64,000 bases of DNA from CAWJPY01 sp963844865. Its GTDB lineage: Bacteria > Acidobacteriota > Thermoanaerobaculia > Thermoanaerobaculales > Sulfomarinibacteraceae. Positions 1-7,638 of this stretch are shown here, piece after piece. The DNA lies in NCBI GenBank assembly GCA_963844865.1, contig CAWJPY010000031.1, positions 1 through 64,000 of the forward strand. The letters are read 5' to 3'. The position numbers and the translations under genes were made by a program. Position 1 is the first letter of the stretch; the number at the start of each line of letters is the position of its first letter. The notes below the pieces were generated by a model. It was not told the DNA's origin. It saw only the letters and a program-made list of their open reading frames with translations, and did no database searches.

Positions 1-189
1 GTCATCGCCTTCCGGCCCGGCTACGGTGCCTTCGTGCGCCTCATGAACAACCCGGACACCGAGACGGTCATCCAGCCACTGCGGGCGGACCTCGATGCCC
101 GCGGGCGGCGGCCCGAGGCCGAGGTGCTGTTGCCGCCGGTGGCGGTGGCCGCGGAGGCGCCGGAGGAGGCCGGCGAGACGGTGTCGTGA
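1..189 (+). CDS. C-terminal fragment of an unidentified protein
   Basis: The frame is open from the first base and ends at TGA 187-189, giving the last 62 residues (start VIAFRPGYGAFVRL). The tail is rich in Ala, Glu and Pro and looks disordered. No family is recognisable from this piece. The stop overlaps the GTG start of the next gene (GTGA at 186-189), so it is very probably translated with the M20 hydrolase and racemase genes that follow. Its 5' end lies outside the window. Confidence 0.7.
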   Translation, partial: VIAFRPGYGAFVRLMNNPDTETVIQPLRADLDARGRRPEAEVLLPPVAVAAEAPEEAGETVS

Positions 190-1367
190 GCGGCGCCGAG
201 ACCGATCCCCTGCCGGCACTGAGGCAGCGCCTGCACCGCAGCCCGGAGCTGGCCGGCGACGAGGCCGGCACCGCGCGGCTGCTGATGGACTGGCTGGCCG
301 GCGAGAGTCCCGACGCGCTGATCGACGGGCTCGGCGGCACCGGCATCGCGGCCCGCTTCGACGGCGCGGAGCCCGGCCCGAGCGTCTTGCTGCGGGCGGA
401 GCTGGACGCCCTGCCCATCCAGGAGGCCGGCGACGGCCCACACCGCTCCCAGCGCCCCGGAGTGGCCCACCTGTGCGGCCACGACGGTCACATGACCTTC
501 ATCGCCGGGGTCGCCTCCCGGCTCGCCCGCCTCCGCCCTGCCCGGGGTCGGGTGTGGCTGCTGCTGCAGCCGTCCGAGGAGACCGGCGAAGGCGCGCGGC
601 GGGTGGTCGCCGATCCCCGCTTTTCACAGATCGACCCGGACTGGGCCTTCGCCATCCACAACCTGCCCGGCTACCCGTTGGGCCGCGTGCTGGTCAGGGA
701 GGGCACGTTTGCCTGCGGCTCCGTGGGCCTGCTTGCGCGCCTGCACGGCGCCACCGCCCACGCCGCCCACCCCGAGCTGGCCAAGAGCCCGGCGGCCGCG
801 GTGGCCCGCCTCATCCCCCGTCTCGGCGGCCTGGCCGACGCCGGACGCGCCTCCCCGCCCGGTTTCGCCCTGTCCACGGTGATCCACGTGCAGCTCGGCG
901 AGATGGCCTTCGGCACCACGCCGGGGGAGGCCGTGGTGTGCGCCACCCTGCGCGCCGACGACGAGGGGGTCATCGGGCGGCTGCGTGAGGCCGCGGTGGC
1001 CGCCGTGGGCGAGGAGGCGGAGCGCGACGAGCTGGGCTGGGAGACCTCTTGGGTGGAGCCCTTTCCGGTCACCGTCAACCACCCCGAGGCCGTGGCCGTG
1101 GTGCGCGACGCGGCGGCCGGCCTCGGCCTCGAGATGGAGGAGCTCGGGGAGGCGTTCCGCTGGTCCGAGGACTTCGGCGAGATCATCCGCGGCCGCCGCG
1201 GCGCGCTCGTGGGGCTCGGCTCGGGCGTGGAACAGCCGCCGCTGCACGCCCCCACCTTCGACTTCCCGGACGCGCTCCTGGGCACCGGAATCGACCTCTT
1301 CTGGGGTGTGATCGAGGGGGTGCTGGGCGCCGGCGCCCGGCGCCAAGGGACGGAGGAGGCGTCGTGA
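186..1367 (+). CDS. M20 family metallo-amidohydrolase (N-acyl amino acid hydrolase-like)
   Basis: A 393-residue cytoplasmic hydrolase of the peptidase M20D/amidohydrolase type, which uses one or two metal ions to cleave N-acyl or N-carbamoyl amino acids or small peptides. Visible signatures are LHRSPEL near the N-terminus, the HLCGHDGH metal-binding block near residue 95, PSEETGEG with the catalytic/metal glutamates near residue 130, and AIHNLPGYPLG near residue 157. Length is normal for the family. GTG is chosen as start because it overlaps the upstream stop by 4 bp. The 3' end overlaps the racemase gene in the same way, so deacylation or hydrolysis and racemization of one amino acid may be linked. 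The exact substrate cannot be read from sequence. Confidence 0.9.
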   Translation: MSGAETDPLPALRQRLHRSPELAGDEAGTARLLMDWLAGESPDALIDGLGGTGIAARFDGAEPGPSVLLRAELDALPIQEAGDGPHRSQRPGVAHLCGHDGHMTFIAGVASRLARLRPARGRVWLLLQPSEETGEGARRVVADPRFSQIDPDWAFAIHNLPGYPLGRVLVREGTFACGSVGLLARLHGATAHAAHPELAKSPAAAVARLIPRLGGLADAGRASPPGFALSTVIHVQLGEMAFGTTPGEAVVCATLRADDEGVIGRLREAAVAAVGEEAERDELGWETSWVEPFPVTVNHPEAVAVVRDAAAGLGLEMEELGEAFRWSEDFGEIIRGRRGALVGLGSGVEQPPLHAPTFDFPDALLGTGIDLFWGVIEGVLGAGARRQGTEEAS

Positions 1368-2530
1368 GCACGCCGGAGCCCACCTCGCGCATCGAGCTCA
1401 GCCGCGCGGCCCTGGCCCGCAACCTCCACTTCATCCGACGCTGGATCGGTCCGGACGTCCTGTTCTCGTCGGTGGTCAAGGGCAACGCCTACGGCCACGG
1501 CATCGAGGAGTTCGTGCCCCTGGCCGAGGAGCTGGGGGTGCGCCACTTCGCGGTCTTCGACGGTTTTGAAGCGTCGCGCGTGCACGCCAGCCTGAACCAC
1601 GAGGACAGCCGAGTCATGGTCATGGGCATGATCCACGGCGAGGATCTCCAGTGGGCGATCTCCAGCGGCGTGGAGCTCTACGTGTTCGACCTCCACCGCC
1701 TGCGCCACGTCACGGCCGCGGCGCGCGCCGTCGAGCGCCCCGCCCGCGTCCACCTGGAGATCGAGACCGGCCTCAACCGCACCGGGTTCGCCGACTCCGA
1801 CCTCCGGGATGCCGTCGACCTGATCCGCTCCGCCGACACCGCCGTCGAGGTGGTGGGCGTGTGCACCCACCTGGCCGGGGCCGAGAGCATCGCGAACTAC
1901 GTCCGCATCCAGCACCAGATCGAGCGCTTCCACGAGGTCTGCGGCGACCTGGAGGCGTCAGGGGTCCGGCCGCCCCTGCGGCACATGGCGTGCTCCGCCG
2001 CGGCCCTGACCTACCCGGAGACCATCCTCGACATGGTGCGGATCGGCATCGTCCAGTACGGCTTCTGGCCCAGCGAGGAGACCAAGATCCACTGGATGCG
2101 GGCCACCGGCCGCCTGGGCGACAACCCCCTGCGGAGGCTGATCCGCTGGTCCAGCCGGGTCATGTCCATCAAACACGTCGCCGCCGGCGACTACGTGGGC
2201 TACGGCGTCACCACCATGGCCTCCCGAAACATGCGGCTGGCGGTGGTCCCCGTGGGGTACTCCCACGGCTACGCGCGCTCGTTGAGCAACCAGGGGCGGG
2301 TGCTGGTGCGCGGCAAGAAGGCCGGGGTGGTGGGCCTGGTCAACATGAACCTGCTCATCGTGGACGTCACCGGCGTCCCCGAGGTGGCGCCCGGGGACGA
2401 GGTGGTGCTCATCGGCAAGCAGGGCAAGGCGGCCATCCCCGTGAGCTCCTTCAGCGAGCTCAGCAACCAGCTCAACTACGAGCTCCTGACCCGCCTGCCG
2501 CGGGACATCCCGCGGCGCGTCGTCTCGTAG
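1364..2530 (+). CDS. PLP-dependent alanine racemase family protein
   Basis: A 388-residue fold-type III PLP enzyme. The PLP lysine is in SVVKGNAYGHG (Lys39). The second half has GDYVGYG (near residue 280, the usual site of the catalytic tyrosine) followed by VVPVGYSHGYAR. The start is GTG at 1364, preceded by GGAGGAGG and overlapping the M20 stop by 4 bp; an open frame continues upstream but is only read-through. Two motifs differ from typical Alr: GYSHGY instead of GYADGY, and VNMNLLIVDVTG instead of the usual VSMDQ-type block. Together with the M20 partner this leaves room for an amino-acid racemase of other specificity. A housekeeping D-alanine role for peptidoglycan is possible but not assured. 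Confidence 0.88.
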   Translation: MSTPEPTSRIELSRAALARNLHFIRRWIGPDVLFSSVVKGNAYGHGIEEFVPLAEELGVRHFAVFDGFEASRVHASLNHEDSRVMVMGMIHGEDLQWAISSGVELYVFDLHRLRHVTAAARAVERPARVHLEIETGLNRTGFADSDLRDAVDLIRSADTAVEVVGVCTHLAGAESIANYVRIQHQIERFHEVCGDLEASGVRPPLRHMACSAAALTYPETILDMVRIGIVQYGFWPSEETKIHWMRATGRLGDNPLRRLIRWSSRVMSIKHVAAGDYVGYGVTTMASRNMRLAVVPVGYSHGYARSLSNQGRVLVRGKKAGVVGLVNMNLLIVDVTGVPEVAPGDEVVLIGKQGKAAIPVSSFSELSNQLNYELLTRLPRDIPRRVVS

Positions 2531-2584
2531 CGCACTCCACCGCGTCGACCGGCCTCTCGTAAGACCAGCCCGGCAGTAATCATC

Positions 2585-2745
2585 AGCAACGGTGGGCCCC
2601 CGCTCGCGCCTCCGGCGCTCGGGAGGGGATGCTTCCAAACCACAGCGGCAGCGGCGGCGACGGCGGCCGGCGGCAGGGGCAGTGGACGGCGGCAGCGACG
2701 GCGGCTGCGACTGCGGGGGTCGGCAGCCGCGGTGGGCGGCGGCAA
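2585..2745. repeat. GGC/CAG-rich low-complexity block
   Basis: Irregular iterations of CGGCAG, GGCGACGG and CAGTGGACGG. The same style recurs in several other intergenic spacers of this window. Function unknown. Confidence 0.6.
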
Positions 2746-2759
2746 AGCCCGCCCCTTCC

Positions 2760-3565
2760 CCCATGTCATCCTGAGCATCCCTACGCCTCTTCGCGGCGGT
2801 GTCTCATGGGATGACACGGGACCGCGCGGAGACAGTGGGACTTCCAAGTTGCCTGTCATTCTGAGCGAGCGCAGGTCCGCCGGAGCGAGTCGAAGAATCC
2901 CCCGAGAGCACCAGAGTCGTGGATGGGACGCGTCCCACGGGCCTTCGGGGGATGGTTCGACTCGTCCCTCGCCGCGGACGGCTAGCTCCTCGCTCACCAT
3001 GACAGCACAAGGGTGTGTCATTGGGAGCATCCCTACGGCCGGTCCGGGCGGTGCCGCATGGGATGACACGGAACCGTTCAGAGACGGTGGGCCGCTCAAG
3101 TCGACCGTCATTCTGAGGCCGGTCGGTCCGCCGGAGCGAGTCGAAGAATCCCCGAGAACCAGAGTCGTGGATGGGAGGCTCCACGGGCCTTCGGGGGATG
3201 GTTCGACTCGTCCCTCGCCGCGGACGGCTCGCTCCTCGCTCACCATGACAGAACAAGGGTGTGTCATTGGGAGCATCCCCACGCCCGGTCCGGGCGGTGC
3301 CGCATGGCATGACACGGAGCGGTTCAGAGACGGTGGGCCGCTCAAGTCGAGCGTCATCCTGAGGCCGGCACTCGGTCCGCCGAGTGCGGCCGAAGGATCC
3401 CCCGCTAGCACCACGACCGTACCTGCGCCTCGTCCCACGGGCCTTCGGGGGATGGTTCACTCGTCGCTCGCCGCGGACGGCTCGCTCCTCGCTCACCATG
3501 ACAGCACAAGGGTGTGTCATTGGGAGCGAGCGGAGGTCCTCCGCAGCGAGCCGAAGGATCCCCCG
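2760..3565. repeat. Tandem array of a palindromic unit of about 250 bp (three copies plus a partial)
   Basis: The marker GGGTGTGTCATTGGGAGC begins at 3011, 3257 and 3510, giving periods of 246 and 253 bp, and a variant unit precedes it from about 2763. Each unit holds a GTCAT..ATGACAC half and a pair of inverted arms, CGAGTCGAAGAATCCCCCGA and TCGGGGGATGGTTCGACTCG, which differ at two positions as inverted copies. Copies are diverged, with substitutions and small indels. Related units lie at 5120-5345 (opposite orientation) and 10886-11385. Confidence 0.85.
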
Positions 3566-3589
3566 ATGCCTCCGGTGGTCCGCCGATGC

Positions 3590-3750
3590 CCCCACCCACA
3601 GCGGCGGAGGCGGCGACAGGGGCAGTAGACGGCGGCAGGGGCAGTAGACAGCGGCAGCGGCCGGATCCAGCGACAGCGAACCGCGGCAGTGGGCAGCGCA
3701 GCGACGCGGCAGTCAGCAGCGGCTGCGGCAGTCATCAGCGGCGGGGTGCC
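3590..3750. repeat. GGC/CAG-rich low-complexity block
   Basis: Contains GGCAGTGGGCAG at 3685-3696 and repeated GGGGCAGTAGAC motifs. It lies just downstream of the metK stop. The reverse complement of GGCAGTGGGCAG recurs at 5364-5375 and the direct form at 10660-10671. Confidence 0.6.
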
Positions 3751-3759
3751 CCGGCTCCC

Positions 3760-4924
3760 CTACACCTGGCCGCCGGCCGAGGCGGCGACGGACTCCACGA
3801 GGCCGGGATGGTCCTCCTCCCAGGAGAAGCCCTCCTCCGGCCGGCCGAAGTGGCCGTAGGCGGCGGTGGCCAGGAAGATGGGCCGGCGCAGACCCAGGTG
3901 CTCGATCATGCCCCGAGGAGTGAGGGGGAAGTGCGCGCGGATGAGCCCGGGCAGGTCGCTGCGCCGCGCCCCCGCGTCGAGGTCGAAGGCGTCCACGGAC
4001 ACCGGATCGGCCACCCCGATGGCGTAGGAGAGCTGCACCAGGAGACGGCGGGCGAGGCCGGCGGAGACCAGGCTGCGGGCGATGTGGCGCGCCATGTAGG
4101 CGGCGGAGCGGTCGACCTTGGTGGCGTCCTTGCCGGAGAAGGCGCCGCCGCCGTGGGGCGCCGCGCCGCCGTAGGTGTCGACGATGATCTTGCGCCCGGT
4201 GAGCCCGGAGTCGGTGCTCGGACCGCCGTGAGTGAAGGGCCCGGCCGGGTTGAGGTGGACGGCGGTCTTCGCGTCCCGCAGGTCGGCGGGGATGACGGCG
4301 TCGATGACCTCGGAGCGCATCGTCTCGGCGAAGAGGTCCTGGGAGACGTCCTTGTCGTGCTGGCTGGAGACGACGACGGCGGCGACCCGGGCGGGGCGGC
4401 CGTCGCGGTACTCCACGGTGACCTGGCTCTTGCCGTCGGGCCGCAGCCAGGGCAGGGCGCCGGAGTGGCGGAGGTCCGCGAGGCGCCGGGTGAGGCCGTG
4501 GGCGAGCATGATGGGCAGGGGCATCAGCTCCGGGGTCTCGTCGCAGGCGTAGCCGAACATGAGGCCCTGGTCCCCGGCGCCGCCCAGGTCCACGCCGCCC
4601 CCGATCTCCCGCTCCTGGGGCCGGATGGCCTGGTCCACGACGACGTTGGCGGCGGAGAACAGGTCGTCGGGCCGGTCGTAGCCGATGCGCCGGACGAGGT
4701 CGCGCACCAGGCGCTCGATGGTCCACGTCGGCGTTGGAGGTGATCTCTCCGGCCAGCACCACCCGGCCGCCGGCGACCAGGGTCTCGCACGCCACCCGCG
4801 CCTCGGGGTCCTGGGCGACGTGGGCGTCCAGCACGGCGTCGGAGATCTGGTCGGCCACCTTGTCCGGGTGGCCCTCGGTCACGGACTCCGAGGTGAAGAG
4901 GTAGGTACCTTTCGGGGCAATCAT
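3760..4924 (-). CDS. metK: S-adenosylmethionine synthetase (frameshifted)
   Basis: Makes S-adenosylmethionine from ATP and methionine in the cytosol. The N-terminal part (start MIAPKGTYLF, then GHPDKVADQISDAVLD) is in one frame. The rest, with GGAGDQGLMFGYACDET and GGGAFSGKDATKVDRSA, is in another. The break is at about 4720, where one extra base (G on the plus strand) splits an otherwise normal Asp-Ile-Glu-Arg reading. Repaired length is 387 residues, normal for MetK. ATG 4924 is preferred over GTG 4927 because AAAGGAGGT lies 7 nt upstream. The gene is usually essential, so a sequencing or assembly error is the likely cause. A structured leader with a terminator precedes it, suggesting SAM-responsive control. 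Confidence 0.93.
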
Positions 4925-4975
4925 CACGACCTCCTTTGGCTCTGCCGGGTGAGCGTCGGGTGGAAGCCGTCAACC

Positions 4976-5001
4976 AAAAGCCCGTCGACGGCGCGACGGG
5001 C
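4976..5001 (-). terminator. Intrinsic terminator inside the metK leader
   Basis: Read on the minus strand, GCCCGTCG-CGCCGT-CGACGGGC forms an 8-bp stem with a 6-nt loop, followed directly by TTTTGG. It lies about 50 nt upstream of the metK start codon, after the likely transcription start, so it would act as an attenuator rather than an end-of-gene terminator. A competing hairpin, GAAGGG/CCCTTC (5004-5028), sits just before it. Confidence 0.7.
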
Positions 5002-5003
5002 TG

Positions 5004-5085
5004 GAAGGGCGTGGTCTCCGGTCCCTTCGCGCTTTAGCGGCATTTCTTCGGGCGCCCGCAAGCTGCGACTCAACTCGGCGCCTGC
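5004..5085 (-). promoter_or_regulatory. Candidate SAM-II-like riboswitch in the metK 5' leader
   Basis: On the minus strand a likely -10 element TACACT (5092-5097) is followed by a leader of about 160 nt. Positions 5082-5033 read GGCGCC, GAGTTGAG, a short loop, GGCGCC, then GAAGAAATGCCGCTAAA. This order (P1 arm, GA-U-rich stretch, P1 arm, then AAAUGnnGCUAAA) resembles what I recall of the SAM-II pseudoknot class. A hairpin (5004-5028) and an intrinsic terminator (4976-5001) follow. Gene context fits SAM sensing. The class assignment is from memory of the consensus and is not certain; an unrelated structured leader is the alternative. Confidence 0.4.
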
Positions 5086-5119
5086 GCCGCTAGTGTAACG
5101 CATCCCGTCCGGTTTGGAT

Positions 5120-5345
5120 GCCCGTTCATGTCGATGCGACGAGTCGAACCATCCCCCGAAGGCCCGTGGGACGCCTCCCAGCCACGACTCTGGTGCTCTC
5201 GGGGGATCCTTCGACTCGCTCCGGTGGACCTCCGCTCGCTCAGGATGACACGCAGGCGGGTCGGCCCACCGTCTCTGGACGGCTCCGTGTCATGCCATGT
5301 GACACCGCCCCGAGGGGGCGTATCGATGCTCAGGATGACATGGGG
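5120..5345. repeat. Single copy of the 250-bp palindromic unit, inverted orientation
   Basis: The copy carries CGAGTCGAACCATCCCCCGA near its left end and GGGGGATCCTTCGACTCG further right, followed by CTCAGGATGACAC. It is the reverse orientation of the units at 2760-3565, so metK lies between oppositely oriented copies. Confidence 0.8.
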
Positions 5346-5445
5346 GGAAGGCCCCCTGTGCCGCTGCCCACTGCCGCCGTCCCCGGTCGCTGCACGCCGT
5401 CACCGTCCACGGTCGCTGCCGCCGGCGCGGATGACCGACGCGCCC
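5345..5445. repeat. GGC/CAG-rich low-complexity block, inverted
   Basis: Contains CTGCCCACTGCC (5364-5375), the reverse complement of GGCAGTGGGCAG found at 3685 and 10660, and repeated GTCGCTGC motifs. It follows the inverted palindromic unit directly, as the direct blocks flank the direct array. The stretch up to 5564 holds nothing else I recognise. Confidence 0.55.
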
Positions 5446-5564
5446 GCTGCCGCGGCACGCCGGAGGACCCCACGCACCCCCGCACGCCCCGGACGACTCC
5501 CTGTCACGCTCCCCTCACCGAGCGTGATAGAGTCCGCCCAACCAGCTGCTGAAGGGGCGACGCC

Positions 5565-6065
5565 ATGGCGAGCGATGTGACCGATTCGGGGAAGAGCGGA
5601 TCCGTCGTCTTCGACCGCTGGTCCGCACGCAGGGTCCGGCCCGTCATCCTGCTGTACGTCGCCGCGGTGTTCGCCGCCTTCATGGCCCTGGCGTACTTCG
5701 TCTTCCACTCGCCCGCCGCCGTGAGGGCGCTCGCCATCGCCGCTGCGGGAGCCATCGTCGCGACCGCTCCTGCGACGCTGGACAAGATCGAGTACCAGCT
5801 CACGGACCTGGGCCTGGACAAGCGGAACGTCAGAACGAAGGTCCCCGGTCCCTTCACGGACGTCTTCCGCTGGCATGAGGTCAGCCACGTCGTCCCCATG
5901 GGGCACGGCTTCAAGTACGTCAAGCTCCTCGACGAGGCGCACCCGCTGCGGCGCTTCTGGAAGACGCAGATCTCCGACCGGTACTCCGGCGAGGTCCACG
6001 TGGCGAAGCCCGACCTCGACCGGGTCCTCGGCGCCGTGGCCCGGAAGGGCGTCCCCACCCGCTGA
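5565..6065 (+). CDS. Small membrane protein with PH-like C-terminal domain
   Basis: A 166-residue protein. Two hydrophobic helices (about residues 27-46 and 50-68) are followed by a soluble part with IEYQLTDLGLDKRNV and FRWHEVSHVVPMGHGFKYV, a pattern resembling bacterial PH-like (bPH/YdbS-type) domains. ATG 5565 has a weak AAGGGG ribosome site. It stands alone, converging with the dioxygenase gene. Function is unknown; the membrane-anchored PH-like reading is an inference from the order of segments. Confidence 0.7.
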   Translation: MASDVTDSGKSGSVVFDRWSARRVRPVILLYVAAVFAAFMALAYFVFHSPAAVRALAIAAAGAIVATAPATLDKIEYQLTDLGLDKRNVRTKVPGPFTDVFRWHEVSHVVPMGHGFKYVKLLDEAHPLRRFWKTQISDRYSGEVHVAKPDLDRVLGAVARKGVPTR

Positions 6066-6192
6066 TCCACAACTGCACGCAGGATGGAACTCCCGAGGAC
6101 GGACTCCGCCCAGGTCTCGTGCAGGTCGGTCTGTGCGCGCCCGTAGAGCACGCTGCCGGGCGCTCAGCCAATTCGCCCTCGGTGCTCCATGC

Positions 6193-7050
6193 TTATAGGT
6201 TCGTGGTGTCTCCGGGAACGCCGTCCAGCGGTGGTGCGCCGCGGCCGGTGCCGGGCTGCAGCTCGCACCGGGCGCCCAGGGTGTAGGCGGTCATGGACAG
6301 GGAGCCCATGGCGTAGCCCTCCACCAGGACCTCCGCGGGCTTCCCGGCGGCGGCGGCCAGCCCCGCCAGGTAGAGGAGCGGGATGAAGTGATCGGGGGTG
6401 GGAACGGCGGACGCGAAGTCCGGGTGCTCGCCGAGCTTCAGGACCTCGGCGGGGGCGCCGGTCATGGCCTCCTTCGCGGCCTCGTCGAAGCGCCGGTTCC
6501 AGTCGAACGCGGCATCGGGCTCGCCCCACTCGATGCGCCCGAGGTTGTGGACCACGTTGCCGCTCGCCAGGACGAGGACCCCCATCTCCCGCAGCGGGGC
6601 CAGCCTCGCGCCCAGCTCGAAGTGGTGGTCGAAGGGCTTGGCGGCGTTGACGGCGAGCTGCACCACGGGCACGTCCGCCTCGGGGTAGGCGTGGACCAGC
6701 ACCGACCAGGTGCCGTGGTCGATGCCCCAGGTCTCCTCGTCCAGCCCCACCCACTCGGGCTCGAGGGTCTCCACGATCTCGTTGGCCACGTCGGGCGCGC
6801 CCGGGGCCGGGTACTCCACGGCGAAGAGCTCCCTGGGGAAGCCGTAGAAGTCGTGGATGGTGCGGGGCTTCGCCATGGCGGTGACCGCGGTGGCGTTGAT
6901 GTACCAGTGGGCGGAGATCGCCAGGATGGCCCGGGGCCTCGGGATGGACGCGCCCAGGGCGCGCCACGCGTCGGTGTAGCGGTTCTCGTCCAGCGCGTTC
7001 ATGGGCGATCCGTGGCCGAGAAACGCGGCCGGCATCAGGTCTTGGCTCAC
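6193..7050 (-). CDS. ygiD: Extradiol dioxygenase, LigB/DODA-type
   Basis: A 285-residue protein of the class III extradiol ring-cleavage superfamily, related to E. coli YgiD (4,5-DOPA-extradiol-dioxygenase-like). Motifs in order: FLGHGSPMNAL near residue 10, ISAHWYIN near residue 42, WGIDHGTWSVL near residue 115, SGNVVHNLGR near residue 170, and DHFIPLLYLAG near residue 230. These supply the histidines that hold the catalytic metal. The start is GTG 7050, preceded by GGGAGGGGG; ATG 7035 is the alternative. The physiological substrate in bacteria is usually unknown. It is divergent from the GntR operon. Confidence 0.9.
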   Translation of the reverse strand: MSQDLMPAAFLGHGSPMNALDENRYTDAWRALGASIPRPRAILAISAHWYINATAVTAMAKPRTIHDFYGFPRELFAVEYPAPGAPDVANEIVETLEPEWVGLDEETWGIDHGTWSVLVHAYPEADVPVVQLAVNAAKPFDHHFELGARLAPLREMGVLVLASGNVVHNLGRIEWGEPDAAFDWNRRFDEAAKEAMTGAPAEVLKLGEHPDFASAVPTPDHFIPLLYLAGLAAAAGKPAEVLVEGYAMGSLSMTAYTLGARCELQPGTGRGAPPLDGVPGDTTNL

Positions 7051-7161
7051 AGCGGCCCCCTCCCGTCTGCTCCGGGCACTCGGTGCAACGCGTCGAGCGC
7101 TTCCGATGTTGCGTCCCAGCTCGGTGTCCAGGCCCCGCCCCGCCCTCCCCCATCCCGGCAC

Positions 7162-7201
7162 TTGACACCACTGCACCGGTGTATTACAACAGTGATACAC
7201 C
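7162..7201 (+). promoter_or_regulatory. Promoter and palindromic operator of the GntR/ABC operon
   Basis: TTGACA (7162-7167) and TACAAC (7185-7190) are spaced by 17 bp. Over the -10 lies a near-perfect palindrome, GGTGTATTACAA/CAGTGATACACC (7178-7201, inner bases imperfect). Its position would let the downstream GntR protein block RNA polymerase, as YtrA-type regulators do at operators of the GTGTA-n-TACAC style. Confidence 0.7.
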
Positions 7202-7227
7202 TCCGGAACGGAGGAAGGTCCACGACC

Positions 7228-7638
7228 ATGCAGCGATATCTGAGCATCGACGTCTCCGACGCGCTCCCCATCTGGAAGCAGATCGAGGACGGGGTGCGGA
7301 GGCTGGTGGCCTCCGGCGCCCTGACCGCCGGGGCCGCCGTGCCGTCGGTGCGCGAGCTGGCCCGAAGCCTGCGCGTGAACCCGGCCACGGTGTCGAAGGC
7401 GTACCAGCGGCTCACCGACGCCGGGGTGCTCGAGGTGCGGCGCGGCGAGGGCACGTTCGCCGCCCACCGCCCGCCACGAGAGGTCGACGCGGAACGCGGC
7501 CGCCTGCTCGCCGAGCAGGCGCGTCGCTTCGCCGAGGCCGCGCGGGCCATGGGGGCGGGCCGCCGCGAGGCGCTGGAGGCCCTGGACGCGGCGTGGTCCG
7601 AGCTCGTAGGCGACGACGAGGATGGAGGAACCAGATGA
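7228..7638 (+). CDS. GntR family transcriptional regulator, YtrA subfamily
   Basis: A 136-residue repressor. The winged helix-turn-helix covers about residues 10-75 (PIWKQIEDGVRRL, VPSVRELARSLRVNPATVSKAY, GVLEVRRGEGTFA). Only a short helical tail follows, typical of the YtrA subfamily, which has no large effector domain and controls an adjacent ABC exporter. ATG 7228 has CGGAGGAAGG upstream; longer frames start before the promoter and are rejected. The stop overlaps the ATPase start (ATGA, 7635-7638). Autorepression through the palindrome at 7178-7201 is likely; the inducer is unknown. Confidence 0.92.
   Translation: MQRYLSIDVSDALPIWKQIEDGVRRLVASGALTAGAAVPSVRELARSLRVNPATVSKAYQRLTDAGVLEVRRGEGTFAAHRPPREVDAERGRLLAEQARRFAEAARAMGAGRREALEALDAAWSELVGDDEDGGTR

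Larger units (their letters stand above)
2531..3759. other. 1.2-kb intergenic repeat region
   Basis: No plausible gene is seen. The region consists of a GGC/CAG-rich block (about 2585-2745), at least three tandem copies of a palindromic unit of about 250 bp (about 2760-3560), and a second GGC/CAG-rich block (about 3590-3745). Open frames here are low-complexity Arg/Pro/Ser-rich artefacts of the repeat. Confidence 0.8.

Noticed and set aside
21..491. Minus-strand frames opposite the M20 gene
   Set aside because: Shadows in GC-rich sequence with no domain; the plus strand has clear M20 motifs.
2760..3565. Possible CRISPR-like array
   Set aside because: Repeat units are about 250 bp, diverged, and have no unique spacers between short identical repeats; no cas genes are present.
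2732..3628. Plus-strand frame of 298 codons in the repeat array
   Set aside because: Product is a Ser/Arg/Gly-rich translation of the repeat unit. Similar frames appear on both strands of every copy.
4715..4726. Programmed ribosomal frameshift in metK
   Set aside because: No slippery heptamer or following pseudoknot is evident, and similar single-base breaks occur in many unrelated genes of the window.
4925..5100. T-box leader before metK
   Set aside because: No match to the T-box core (a GGUGG-n-ACCGCG-type antiterminator) and metK is not a usual T-box target; the SAM-II-like reading fits better.
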